In this document: positions 24,973 to 33,666 of the stretch, in pieces
Layout: each line of letters opens with the position of its first letter
Numbering within the stretch: position 1 is the stretch's first letter
NCBI RefSeq assembly: GCF_000190695.1
Contig: NZ_GL870929.1
Span: 1,650,861 to 1,699,917 of the forward strand
Length of the DNA: 49,057 nt
Source: Kingella denitrificans ATCC 33394
Lineage (GTDB): Bacteria > Pseudomonadota > Gammaproteobacteria > Burkholderiales > Neisseriaceae
Direction: 5' to 3'
Position numbers and translations under genes: made by a program
The notes under the pieces: generated by a model
The model's input: the letters and a program-made list of their open reading frames with translations, nothing else
What the model was told of the DNA's origin: nothing
Database searches by the model: none

Positions 24973-26292
24973 TCATAATTTCACCACCACACCCGCAGGC
25001 TGCGTATTGGTTTTTTCATACGGCTCAAATGTGATTTCGCGTGCGGTTTCATCGTATTTCAGTTTCCGTGCGGGGCTGGCGTGAGCCGCAAGGATTTCCG
25101 CCAGCCGCGCACGCCGTTCTTTTTCGGGCAGCCGGTATAAGGCAAGGGCGGCCTGAAACGCGCGCTGCTGCATCAGCATGTCCTGCAAACGGGCGGAATA
25201 GGCATTATTGTCCGGCGCGGCAATGGCGGCAAGCTGGCAGCCTGCAAGGTTGTGCCAGCAGGCGGGGCGGTTCCAGCGTTCGCCTGCTTTCGGCTGCGGC
25301 GGCAGTTTTGTGTCCGCAGAAATGGCGCGCAGGGTTTCGGGCGTGCAGGCCTGCGCCATGGATTGGGCGACGAGGGCGTTGGTGTGCGGCTCGGAATAAG
25401 CCACTACGCTGAACAGCTTGCTTTGCCGGACAACGGGCGGTTCTTCGCCTTCCAAATCAACCGTATCCAACAGCGCGCCTGCTTTTACCAATACGTTGAT
25501 TTCATTGGCAATGTTGCGGTATTCGCCCTGCTGCGCGGCACAGACGTTCGGTTCGCCGGCGGGGAACGGGGCAAACGCATCGGCGCAGCTTTCAGGCAGC
25601 CTGCCCGTCCAAGACGGCTCTTCGGCCAGCATTTCCGCCGCCAGTTGCGTATTTTTGCGGATGGCGGCGGCACCGAGCATCGGTGTCAGCATGGTATTGC
25701 CCGCGCGCAGCAGCTTGCGCCCCGTCCGTATATTGCGGCAGACGCGGTTCAGGGCGGCTTCCCGTTTGCCGTTCACCCAATCCAAAGCGGCAGGCGCGGT
25801 TTGCGCGGCGATGACGGACAACATGGGCGGCAGAATGGCGGATAATCCTTTGTCTATGGCGAAATCCAAATCGGGATAATCCGCCAGCCTGTCCACATTG
25901 GCCAGCAGCACGGCGTGTTTTTTCACGCCCGCCTGAAATGCTTCGCGATGGGCGCACACGGTGCTCAGGCAGCCTGCACCGCGTTGTCCGTCTGCCGCCG
26001 TGCAGTTCAATTCGCCGTTTTTCAGTTCGGGCAGGCGGCGGCTGCGCAGCTCGGCGGGCAGCGCTTCGTCTTTGGGCAGGTGGTTGCCCAGTTTGGCCAT
26101 GATTCGGCGGCGTTCGGCCGCATCGGGAATGTCGTATGCCATCAGCCACAGCGCGTCTGCCCCCGCGCTGTCGCCTTTGGGCGGCGTGCCTTGCAGCAGG
26201 CGCAGGGATTCGGCGGCGGCAGCGGTTTCCTGCCGTTGGGCGACTTGGGGCAGCACGCCGAACACGGCCGCCGCCAAGCCGAAGACGGACAA
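24973..26292 (-). CDS. Membrane-anchored hypothetical protein, start uncertain
   Basis: At least 439 residues. The N-terminus is a hydrophobic segment (SVFGLAAAVFGVLP), followed by a helical, Cys-containing part (LNCTAADGQRGAGCLSTVCAHRE, CRNIRTGRKLLRAG, SCADAF) that is probably periplasmic. The only usual start in this region is TTG at 26292, which cuts the membrane helix; upstream in frame, a plausible KKSHIALL stretch continues through a CTG and an ATC back to a TAA. So the real start may be non-standard, or the gene may have lost its start. I do not recognise the family. A DUS lies near its end. Confidence 0.65.
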   Translation of the reverse strand: MSVFGLAAAVFGVLPQVAQRQETAAAAESLRLLQGTPPKGDSAGADALWLMAYDIPDAAERRRIMAKLGNHLPKDEALPAELRSRRLPELKNGELNCTAADGQRGAGCLSTVCAHREAFQAGVKKHAVLLANVDRLADYPDLDFAIDKGLSAILPPMLSVIAAQTAPAALDWVNGKREAALNRVCRNIRTGRKLLRAGNTMLTPMLGAAAIRKNTQLAAEMLAEEPSWTGRLPESCADAFAPFPAGEPNVCAAQQGEYRNIANEINVLVKAGALLDTVDLEGEEPPVVRQSKLFSVVAYSEPHTNALVAQSMAQACTPETLRAISADTKLPPQPKAGERWNRPACWHNLAGCQLAAIAAPDNNAYSARLQDMLMQQRAFQAALALYRLPEKERRARLAEILAAHASPARKLKYDETAREITFEPYEKTNTQPAGVVVKL

Positions 26293-26540
26293 TAGGGCGA
26301 TATGGGATTTTTTCAGGGCATTATTCTCAAAAAGAGATAATAATTTTCTGATTTAAAAACATTTTACCAAAATATCGGGCATGCGGGCGTATGGCACTGC
26401 ATTTGCCTGCAAAAAGCAGCCTGCACATGGCCGCCAATCAAATAATCGGGCAGCATGCAGGCAAGTCCTTTATAATAGGCGGCTATTTGGCAGGGGAAAG
26501 CAGCCTGCAATCCTAAAAAAATCCACACATATATAGTGAA

Positions 26541-27286
26541 GGGGCTTAGGAAGCAAAATTTATTTTAAAGGATTTTCCCGCAACATTCTCAGCAGTATTT
26601 TATATAAATCATCATGCCTGTGATTGAAGCGGAACTCGGTTTCTTTTAAATGCAGGTAAAACGTATGTTTCGGCACCCCGTTAAATTGCACCAAGCGATG
26701 CTTGGCGTAACTCCAAAAAGATTCAATACCGTTAATATGCCGCCTACCACGGACAAACTCATTGTCACCATGATGTACCCTGAAATGTTTGGCAAAACCC
26801 ATGTCAACCAATCCCTGATAACCGCGCCAACCGTCGGTATTGATGACACTCTCGATACCGACACGACCTCTAATGACCTTTTGCAGCGTTGCCTTGGAGG
26901 CATCGGGAACAATCTCGGTATAAACCTTGTCCCCGCGTTTCAAAATGCCAAAAACGATGGTTTTCCCACCCGCACCGCGCCCGCGTTTGCCTCTGATGCG
27001 TTTGGCACCAAAATAGGATTCGTCCAATTCTACAATGCCGTATAAAGGTGCCTGCCTCCCGCATTCGTCAGCCAAACGCCGGCGCAATTTCAGGTACAGG
27101 TTATTGACACTTCTGATGCTGACACCCGTCAGTTTTGCGGTATCGGAGGCAGTCAAATCCAAAGCAAACAGCCGCAGGAGCTGGCGAAATTTGGGCTCGG
27201 TAATTTTACTGAACTTTTGGTACTTGTTTTTTAAATTCATTTCAGAAGCTTATCACTATATTGAGTGATTTTGCTTCCTAAGCCCC
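26541..27286 (-). mobile_element. IS1016/IS1595-type insertion sequence
   Basis: A 746-bp element with perfect 19-bp inverted ends GGGGCTTAGGAAGCAAAAT (26541-26559) and its complement (27268-27286). It holds one intact transposase and is flanked by a 7-bp direct repeat TAGTGAA (26534-26540 and 27287-27293). The boundary could shift by one base, since A/T next to the ends also match. Confidence 0.92.
26560..27240 (-). CDS. Transposase of an IS1016/IS1595-type element (ISXO2-like)
   Basis: A 226-residue DDE-type transposase with a short N-terminal helix-turn-helix (LTASDTAKLTGVSIRSVNNLYLKLRRRL), then the catalytic fold: VELDESYFGAKR, VINTDGWRGYQGL, and HINGIESFWSYAKHRL, where Asn replaces the usual Glu, as in this family (DDN...K). 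The frame is complete and spans the element almost end to end, so it is probably active or was until recently. The strand is opposite to obgE. Confidence 0.93.
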   Translation of the reverse strand: MNLKNKYQKFSKITEPKFRQLLRLFALDLTASDTAKLTGVSIRSVNNLYLKLRRRLADECGRQAPLYGIVELDESYFGAKRIRGKRGRGAGGKTIVFGILKRGDKVYTEIVPDASKATLQKVIRGRVGIESVINTDGWRGYQGLVDMGFAKHFRVHHGDNEFVRGRRHINGIESFWSYAKHRLVQFNGVPKHTFYLHLKETEFRFNHRHDDLYKILLRMLRENPLK

Positions 27287-27408
27287 TAGTGAATTAAAAT
27301 CGCAATGATACGGCGTTGGTTCGCCTTGACGTACTACTTGTACGCCTTGCGGCTCGCTGCCTTGTCTCATTTTTATTTTAATCCACTATAAAATCCAAGA
27401 AAGACCCC

Positions 27409-28548
27409 ATGAAATTCATAGACGAAGCCAAAATTGAAGTGTCCGGCGGACGTGGCGGCAACGGCGCAGCCAGCTTCCGGCGCGAAAAATTCGTACCGCG
27501 CGGCGGGCCGGACGGCGGCGACGGCGGACGCGGCGGCAGCGTGTTTGCCGTGGCGGACGAAAACGTGAACACGCTGGTGGAATACCGTTTCGTGAAAAAA
27601 TACCAAGCCAAAAACGGCGAAAAAGGGCACGGCTCCGACCGTTACGGCGCAGGTGCGGACGACATCGAACTGCACATGCCCGTGGGCACGCTCATCCGCG
27701 ACGCGGACACGGACGAAATCGTTGCCGATTTGACCTATCACGGCCAGCGCGTCTGCGTGGCGAAAGGCGGCAAAGGCGGCTTGGGCAACATCCATTTCAA
27801 ATCGTCCGTGAACCGCGCGCCCAAACAGTTCACCAACGGCGAGGAAGGCGAGGCGCGCACGCTGCTGCTGGAACTCAAAGTGCTGGCGGACGTGGGCCTG
27901 CTCGGTATGCCGAACGCGGGCAAATCCACGCTGATTCGCGCCGTGTCCGCCGCGCGCCCGAAAGTGGCCGATTATCCGTTCACCACGCTGCACCCGAATT
28001 TGGGCGTGGTGCGCATGGACGAAAACAACAGCTTCGTGATGGCCGACATTCCCGGCCTGATTGAAGGCGCGGCGGAAGGCGCAGGTTTGGGGCACCGCTT
28101 CCTGAAACACCTGTCGCGCACCGGCCTGTTGCTGCATGTGGTGGATTTGGCGCCGTTTGACGAAACCACCGACACGGCCGCCGAAGCGTTGGCCATCATC
28201 AACGAATTGCGCAAATACGACGAGGAACTGTACGGCAAACCGCGCTGGCTGGTGTTGAACAAGCTGGATATGCTGGACGAGGCGGAAGCACAACGGCGTA
28301 CGGCCGACTTTCTGGCCGCCATCGGCTGGGATTATCCGCTGCCGGACGACCGCTACGAGTTCGACATGGAAACGCCGCGCCTGTTCAAAATCAGCGCGCT
28401 CACGCACGACGGCACGCAGGAATTGGTGCAGCAAATCAACCAGTATCTGAACGAAAAACGGCATTTGCAGGCGCAAGAGCAAGCGCAGCAGCCTGCGGCC
28501 GAAACGGACGGCATTCAAACCGATATGTCGGTGTTTAAGGCCGAATAG
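27409..28548 (+). CDS. obgE: Obg family GTPase ObgE/CgtA
   Basis: Essential GTPase acting on the large ribosomal subunit and stress responses, 379 residues. Seen: glycine-rich Obg fold (GGRGGNGAASFRREKFVPRGGPDGGDGGRGG), G1 GMPNAGKS (166-173), G3 DIPG (213-216), G4 NKLD (284-287), and a short acidic C-terminus. The ATG at 27409 follows the Correia-like element by 18 bases; the ribosome site is weak (AAGAAAG). The IS and the miniature element now sit where the promoter would be, so transcription may start inside them. A paired DUS terminator follows. Confidence 0.96.
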   Translation: MKFIDEAKIEVSGGRGGNGAASFRREKFVPRGGPDGGDGGRGGSVFAVADENVNTLVEYRFVKKYQAKNGEKGHGSDRYGAGADDIELHMPVGTLIRDADTDEIVADLTYHGQRVCVAKGGKGGLGNIHFKSSVNRAPKQFTNGEEGEARTLLLELKVLADVGLLGMPNAGKSTLIRAVSAARPKVADYPFTTLHPNLGVVRMDENNSFVMADIPGLIEGAAEGAGLGHRFLKHLSRTGLLLHVVDLAPFDETTDTAAEALAIINELRKYDEELYGKPRWLVLNKLDMLDEAEAQRRTADFLAAIGWDYPLPDDRYEFDMETPRLFKISALTHDGTQELVQQINQYLNEKRHLQAQEQAQQPAAETDGIQTDMSVFKAE

Positions 28549-28556
28549 CCGCATGG

Positions 28557-28601
28557 AAAAGCAGCCTGCACTTTTGCAAATACCGAGTGCAGGCTGCTTT
28601 T
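28557..28601 (+). terminator. Paired DUS hairpin behind obgE
   Basis: AAAAGCAGCCTGCACT and AGTGCAGGCTGCTTTT form a stem 9 bases after the stop, followed by TATTG. Confidence 0.75.
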
Positions 28602-28678
28602 ATTGTGTGATTTCAGTAATCAATCGGCGGGTCGCCCTCAAAAGCAGCCTGCAAACCATTTCCCTTCATAGCGACCCC

Positions 28679-29488
28679 ATGACCACCATCGCCCAAGCCA
28701 TTGCCCAATCGCCGCTGCCGCGCCTGGAAACGCGCCTGCTGCTGCAACACATCACCGGCCTGTCGCACAGCCAGCTCATCACGCGCGACGGCGACCTTCT
28801 GCCGCCCGAACAGGAAGCGCAATGGCGGCAGTTGTGCCGGCGGCGCGAACAGGGCGAACCGGTGGCCTACCTGCTGGGCAGCCGCGAATTTTACGGCCGC
28901 ACGTTTGCCGTGAACCGCCATGTGCTGATTCCGCGCCCTGAAACCGAACACCTGCTGGAAGCCGCATTGTGCAGGCTGCCTGCCGGCGGCGCGCTGTGGG
29001 ACATGGGCACGGGCAGCGGCATCATTGCCGTGTCCGCCAAACTGGAACGCCCCGATGCCGATGTGTTCGCCAGCGACATCAGCGCAGATGCGTTGGCCGT
29101 GGCGCAATACAACGCCCAAACACTCAAAGCAGCCTGCACCTTTGCCCAAGGCTCGTGGTTTGAAGCACAAAAGCAGCCTGCACGGCAATGGGACGTCATC
29201 GTCAGCAATCCGCCCTATATCCGCGCGGACGACCCGCATTTGGCGCAGGGCGATTTGCGCTTCGAACCCGAAGGCGCACTCACCGATTTTGCCGACGGCC
29301 TGCAACACATCCGCCACATCGTCGCCCAAGCCCCGCAGCACCTCAAAACCGGCGGCTACCTGCTGCTGGAACACGGCTACGACCAAGCCGCCGACATCCG
29401 CCGCCTGTTCGCGCAACACGGCTACCGCCACTGCGAAACGCTGCTCGATTTGGCCGGCCTCGATCGCGTAACGCTGGCGCAGCTTTAA
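28679..29488 (+). CDS. prmC: Release factor glutamine methyltransferase PrmC
   Basis: Methylates the glutamine in the GGQ motif of release factors 1 and 2 with S-adenosylmethionine, 269 residues. Seen: an N-terminal helical domain, LLGSREFYGR with LIPRPETE, the SAM motif DMGTGSG (108-114), and the catalytic NPPY (177-180). The start at 28679 (MTTIAQAI) is preferred; the longer frame from 28553 is DUS sequence. Odd: two DUS are read in frame within about 45 bases (29126-29182), giving KAACTF and KQPARQ just before the NPPY motif, so the enzyme tolerates inserted uptake signals in a loop. A paired DUS terminator follows. Confidence 0.95.
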   Translation: MTTIAQAIAQSPLPRLETRLLLQHITGLSHSQLITRDGDLLPPEQEAQWRQLCRRREQGEPVAYLLGSREFYGRTFAVNRHVLIPRPETEHLLEAALCRLPAGGALWDMGTGSGIIAVSAKLERPDADVFASDISADALAVAQYNAQTLKAACTFAQGSWFEAQKQPARQWDVIVSNPPYIRADDPHLAQGDLRFEPEGALTDFADGLQHIRHIVAQAPQHLKTGGYLLLEHGYDQAADIRRLFAQHGYRHCETLLDLAGLDRVTLAQL

Positions 29489-29504
29489 CCGCACGCAACA
29501 ACAC

Positions 29505-29549
29505 AAAAGCAGCCTGCACCTTCAGAAAACCGAAGTGCAGGCTGCTTTT
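29505..29549 (+). terminator. Paired DUS hairpin behind prmC
   Basis: AAAAGCAGCCTGCACCTTC and GAAGTGCAGGCTGCTTTT flank a short loop, 17 bases after the stop codon. Confidence 0.8.
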
Positions 29550-29609
29550 GACAGGCAGCATGGCCGTTTTATTTTGCGCCGATAAAAAAGGCTGTTCGGG
29601 GCGGCTGAA

Positions 29610-30473
29610 TTAGAAACTGACTAACTCGCCGCATGGATTGACAAGAAATGTTCTCGTTTCGGATTCACCCCCTTCTCTGGTGTCATCATCTATTTTGGAT
29701 GGGGCGTACGTATATTTAATTGTTAAATATTCCGCATTCTCCTTAATCCTAATAGGAATATCGCTTCTCCATGATTGCCAATTCATCGGATATTTTTGCT
29801 TCAGATAAGCAACAAACTCCTGATAGGAACGCATTGTGCAGCAGTCTTCCGCATAAAAATGAACAGACCAACTATCCGTTTTTAATACACCGAATCCGCT
29901 CGGACGATTATAGTAATCGGGCTGCTGCAAGAAACCTTCTCCTGCCGGGTCGTATTTTTTTCCGCCCAAATTCTTTCTGACCATATAGGCAAAATCGCTA
30001 TTGCCGCGTTCGGATACAAATTCAGGTTGCTTTTTCAGCAATGCTTCCAAAGTGGGATAGCCGTCCAGCCGGAACGGGTAGCAGGAATCCGTTTTCATGA
30101 ATTCCGGATGGTCAGTCCAGTCATATTCCAAACCGCACATTCTCTCGTTAATTGTAACGAAGCCGCGCGGTGCGGCATCATCCCATACTTCTTGTTCCAA
30201 CCACTCATCTGCCCGCCAGTGCCACTTTACCCACCGCCGCTAATATTCCTTCATCGCCAGCGCATAGCGCTCGCCCCTGCTAAGGGGTTTGTCGGGCTTG
30301 CATTCCATCGCCTCCCGTATTTTCCGTAGATCGGTTTCTTCTTTGGTTTCAAACAGGCTGCGGACGGAAGAGAGTATTTCTCTCGGTTTTATTTCGGGGC
30401 GGGCGATGTAATAGATGAATGCGACAAACGATAACAGGAAGATGTTGCGAAAAATGATGTATATTTTTTTCAT
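29610..30473 (-). pseudogene. Membrane-anchored protein gene broken by an in-frame TAG
   Basis: From the ATG at 30473 a frame codes for a signal or anchor helix (MKKIYIIFRNIFLLSFVAFIYY) and about 55 more residues ending KEY, then TAG (30240-30242). The same frame continues without a shift: RRWVKWHWRADEWLEQEV and on for about 208 residues to the stop at 29610. Together they would give about 286 residues. The lower part has a soluble, Trp/Tyr-rich domain (FMKTDSCYPFRLDGYPTLEALLKKQ). A TTG at 30200 or another start could express it alone, but lacks a good ribosome site. I read it as one gene with a nonsense mutation. Family not recognised. Confidence 0.65.
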
Positions 30474-30784
30474 GATTGTCCAATTGTGAATGAAGCAATA
30501 TGGGTCAGGCAAAATCTGCCATGCTGCGGACGGGTATATATTATCCCATTGTTTCGGTTCATTAATGTCGGAATTTAAGGTTTTGTTCCGTATGTGCAGG
30601 CTGCTTTTCGGGTATCGGCATGAACATTCGGGCAATCGGGTGATGGAATGGGCGGTTTTAACCTTCGCCGTTGCGGCATACGCACAACACAAAAGCAGCC
30701 TGCACCCGCCTTTCGCCGCACGGAAATTGAAAAAAACGCCGCGCCGCCGTACACTAAACGCCCCGTTTTTTCAGGAAATTGCTT
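30474..30784. other. 311-base intergenic region with two DUS
   Basis: Separates the broken gene (minus) from the pilin accessory gene (plus). It holds DUS near 30595-30607 and 30691-30704 in opposite orientations but about 85 bases apart. No gene is supported; no clear promoter is visible. Confidence 0.6.
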
Positions 30785-31543
30785 ATGGTAGAACTTTCCA
30801 AATTCCGCTTTAAACTCTTTTTCAGCCATTTGATTTGTTCGTGCACCGTTGCCGCCATCACCGCCGCCATCGTGTTTTTGGTGTGGCATCCTGCACCGTT
30901 GGCCAAAGCGGTGGGCGTTACCCACATTTTTCTGCTCATGCTGGCGATTGACGCCATTCTGGGTCCCGTGCTGACTTGGACGGTGGCCAAAGAAGGCAAG
31001 GCCAGGCATCTGATTCGGCTGGATATGACGGTCATTGTCATTTGCCAGCTTGGCGCCATCAGCTACGGGCTGTACAGCATTGCCGTGAACCGCCCCGTGT
31101 ATATGGTGTTCGACAAAATCCGCTTCGATTTGGTGCAGGCGGGCGACATTAAAGACGAAGAACTCGCCCAAGCCCAAGCGCCCTACAATACCACTAACTG
31201 GGGCACGCCCAAATGGGTGGCCGTGCGCCCGTTCAAAGACGACAAAGAACGTTCCGACCTCCTGAACCGCGAACTGCGCGGCGACGGCGCGCCTTCCACC
31301 ATCCCTTTCATGTACGAATCCATCGATTCGCCGGCGCAATGGGAACTGATATTGAAGGAAGCGCAAGGCGTGGCGGATTTGTCCAAATACAATCCTGAAT
31401 CCGCCGTGTCCGCCGTGCTGCAAAGCCATCCGCAGGCCGACCGCTTCCTGCCGATGAAGGCCTACGATACGGATATGACGGTGCTGATTGACAGCAAAAA
31501 CAAACAGATTGTCGATGTGGTCGATTTGCGGCCTTGGCAATAA
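30785..31543 (+). CDS. TfpX/TfpZ family type IV pilin accessory protein
   Basis: A 252-residue inner-membrane protein. Seen: helices in FFSHLICSCTVAAITAAIVFLVW, HPAPLAKAVGVTHIFLLMLAIDAILGPVLTWTV, and RLDMTVIVICQLGAISYGLYSI, followed by RPVYMVFDKIRFDLVQAGDI and a periplasmic domain. This is the pattern of TfpX/TfpZ (FimB-like) accessory proteins that assist pilin display. No pilin gene is adjacent, which is odd, as these usually sit beside one. The start at 30785 (MVELSKF) is preferred over the upstream codons because GGAAA lies 7-11 bases before it. Confidence 0.85.
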   Translation: MVELSKFRFKLFFSHLICSCTVAAITAAIVFLVWHPAPLAKAVGVTHIFLLMLAIDAILGPVLTWTVAKEGKARHLIRLDMTVIVICQLGAISYGLYSIAVNRPVYMVFDKIRFDLVQAGDIKDEELAQAQAPYNTTNWGTPKWVAVRPFKDDKERSDLLNRELRGDGAPSTIPFMYESIDSPAQWELILKEAQGVADLSKYNPESAVSAVLQSHPQADRFLPMKAYDTDMTVLIDSKNKQIVDVVDLRPWQ

Positions 31544-31549
31544 ACGTGC

Positions 31550-31596
31550 AAAAAGCAGCCTGCACATTGGGAAACCGAAGTGCAGGCTGCTTTTTT
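31550..31596 (+). terminator. Paired DUS hairpin between convergent genes
   Basis: AAAAAGCAGCCTGCAC and GTGCAGGCTGCTTTTTT form a strong stem 7 bases after the pilin accessory gene and also face the end of the M61 peptidase gene. Confidence 0.85.
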
Positions 31597-31608
31597 GGGC
31601 GATGCGGC

Positions 31609-33357
31609 TTATCCGTATAGCCACGCCGCCAATAAATCGGGCGATACGATGTGCAGGTACGCGGTTTGCGGCAAGGCAGCCTGCACTTGGACGCAGGCGG
31701 TGTGCAGCATGCCGTCGCGGAAATAGTGCACTTGGTGTTCGTCGCCGATGCGGGTGAGCAGTTGCGCGGTCGTGTCGCGGCAGGCAAAGCCGTTCACGGC
31801 GATGATTTTGTCTTTCGGTTTCAGGCCGGCGCGTTCCAAAGCACCGCCGTTGAACACGTGGGTAATCAGTGCGCCGTCGGCCTGCTGCGTGAAGCGTCCG
31901 CCCACATCGCAGGCAGCCTGCACCATTGGCGGGGCTTCCGTGCCGCACGAGCCGGTTTCGGCGGCGGGCGCGGGCAGCCAGTGCAATGCCAGCCCTGCCT
32001 GTTTCAGGCATTCGGCAGTCGGCAAATCTTCGGTGGAATACAGCGCGCGCTGAAAGAAATCGTGCAAATCCAGTTGCGTAAACTCCTGCGCCAACTGCTG
32101 CCATTGCCCTTTGTCCGTGCCTTTTCCGGTGGCGCGGTAGCGGGCGTAAAGCTGCTGCATGACGCTATCGAGCGAGTGGGGGCTTTGGCGGCGGATGTGC
32201 AAGTCCAAACACAGGGCGGCAATCGCACCCTGCTGGTAATAGCTGACGATGGCATTCGGGCTGTTTTCGTCTTGTTTGTAATATTTGTGCCATGCGGCAA
32301 AGCTCGATTGCGCCAGCGTTTGGTATTGCCGCCCGCCCGTCCTTTGCACGCGCGTGAGGTTTTTCGCCAGCAGCGTCAAATAATTTTCTATGCCGATAAC
32401 ACCGCTGCGCACCAAAATCAGGTCGTCGTAATAAGACGTGATGCCTTCGTATGCCCAAAGCTGTTCCGTGTACACTTCCGCATTTAAATCATACGGTTGG
32501 AATTTGGTCGGTTTGATGGATTTGACGTTCCACGCGTGGAAATATTCGTGCGCTATCAGGCCCAGCAGTTCGGTGTAGGCGGCATCGGGTTCGCGGCCGG
32601 CGTCGTGCGCGGGCAACGCCCAGCGGTCGGCGTGCAGGGCAGTGCTGCTGATGTGTTCCAAGCCGCCGTAGATTTTGTCGCCCAAATGCAGCAGGAACAG
32701 GTATTCGGAGAAGGGTGCAGGCTGCTTGAACAGGGCGATTTCATAAGCGCAGATGGTTTTGACGTCGGCGATGAGGCGTTCGCGGTCGAAATCGGGATAG
32801 TGCCCGCTCAATGCGATTCGGTGCGGAATGCCGTGCGCTTCAAAATGCAGCACTTCGATTTGCGCGCCCATTTCAAACGGATGGTCGATGAGTTCTGCGT
32901 AATTTTGCGCGGTAAACACGCGTGGGCTTTGTTGGGGCAGGGTGGTTTGGATGTGCCATGCGTCCGGCAGGTGCAGCGTGATTTCGCAGGCTTCGTGATG
33001 GCGGTCGGGGTCGGTCAGAAACAGGCACGCGCCGTCGAAAAAGCCGCGTTCGTTATCCAGCAGGCTGGCGCGGCAGGAGAGGTCGTTGGCGTAAACGATA
33101 TAGTCGATTTTCCATTCGCCGGCCGAATCGGGCAGCCGCCAGGTGTTTTTGTCGATGCTCTGCACGGCGGCAGGTTGCCCGTTGCAGGCAGCCTGCACCT
33201 GCATGACGTGGCGTGAGAAATCGCGCACCATATAGCTGCCCGGCGTCCAATTGGCCATTTGCAACAGGTGCAGGCTGCTTTTTTCTTCGCGGCGGTAGGT
33301 TAGCGAAATGTGCCACTGATGGCGTTCCGGCACGGCGGTAATGGCGTAGTGCAACAT
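31609..33357 (-). CDS. M61 family metallopeptidase with PDZ domain
   Basis: A 582-residue glycyl aminopeptidase-like zinc enzyme. Seen: GGLEH (231-235), zinc site HEYFH (270-274) followed by AWN, the third ligand in WAYEG (E304), TSYYDD, and a PDZ-type domain near the C-terminus (about 485-560, with GGALERAGLKPKDKIIAVNG). No signal peptide is visible, so it is likely cytosolic. The family cleaves N-terminal Gly or Ala. Several DUS are read in frame, giving KSSLHLL, VQAACNG and VQAALPQ, two of them near the ends. Its start faces ccoN across 309 bases that hold an FNR-type site. Confidence 0.9.
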   Translation of the reverse strand: MLHYAITAVPERHQWHISLTYRREEKSSLHLLQMANWTPGSYMVRDFSRHVMQVQAACNGQPAAVQSIDKNTWRLPDSAGEWKIDYIVYANDLSCRASLLDNERGFFDGACLFLTDPDRHHEACEITLHLPDAWHIQTTLPQQSPRVFTAQNYAELIDHPFEMGAQIEVLHFEAHGIPHRIALSGHYPDFDRERLIADVKTICAYEIALFKQPAPFSEYLFLLHLGDKIYGGLEHISSTALHADRWALPAHDAGREPDAAYTELLGLIAHEYFHAWNVKSIKPTKFQPYDLNAEVYTEQLWAYEGITSYYDDLILVRSGVIGIENYLTLLAKNLTRVQRTGGRQYQTLAQSSFAAWHKYYKQDENSPNAIVSYYQQGAIAALCLDLHIRRQSPHSLDSVMQQLYARYRATGKGTDKGQWQQLAQEFTQLDLHDFFQRALYSTEDLPTAECLKQAGLALHWLPAPAAETGSCGTEAPPMVQAACDVGGRFTQQADGALITHVFNGGALERAGLKPKDKIIAVNGFACRDTTAQLLTRIGDEHQVHYFRDGMLHTACVQVQAALPQTAYLHIVSPDLLAAWLYG

Positions 33358-33666
33358 AAAAATCCCTATAAAATATAGTGTTAAAAAATATTAAGCCGCG
33401 ATTTGACGTATATCAACAACGCGAAAACCCGACGCTTATAACATATCCGCACAAAAAATATGGGTATATTGGCAAAAGCATTGATGTTTTATCACTATTT
33501 GGTTTTGTAGAAAAGGCAAATATGCTTTAAAATACCCGATTGCGTTTTGCGCCTAAATTTTACAAAGAGGCACAAAATGTTAAATTAAGAAAACAATATT
33601 CGGTGCAGGCTGCCTGCAACCCAATTGTTCAGTAATAAATATCAAGCCATGCATTTGGAGACTTTC
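33358..33666. other. 309-base divergent regulatory region (M61 peptidase / ccoN)
   Basis: A+T-rich, no gene. It holds the FNR-type site at 33403-33416, a TATAAC (33437-33442), a second palindrome-like TTGAT-GTTTT-ATCAC near 33482-33496, and a DUS at about 33603. The ccoN leader would be about 210 bases long. Confidence 0.7.
33403..33416 (+). promoter_or_regulatory. FNR-type site of the cco operon
   Basis: TTGAC-GTAT-ATCAA matches 9 of 10 positions of the FNR consensus TTGAT-N4-ATCAA. A TATAAC or TAACAT -10 element begins 27-30 bases after the site centre, the class II activator position. The cbb3 oxidase genes follow, a classic target of FNR-type regulators. The site is also 46 bases ahead of the oppositely directed M61 peptidase start. 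Confidence 0.75.

Larger units (their letters stand above)
26532..27390. mobile_element. Correia-like miniature element, copy 4, split by an IS
   Basis: Left part TATAGTGAA at 26532-26540 and right part TTAAAATCGCAATG... at 27294-27390. When the IS and one target copy are removed the element is exactly 106 bp, like copies 1 and 2. Its right end (ATCCACTATA) is 18 bases before the obgE start codon. Confidence 0.85.

Noticed and set aside
28553..28678. Longer N-terminus for PrmC
   Set aside because: The 42 extra codons are read from paired DUS and have no family similarity.
30240..30242. Programmed read-through or special amino acid at TAG
   Set aside because: No supporting structure or machinery is visible; nonsense mutation or error is simpler.
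33482..33496. Second FNR site TTGAT-GTTTT-ATCAC
   Set aside because: The spacer is five instead of four and one half site deviates; kept only as a note in the intergenic entry.
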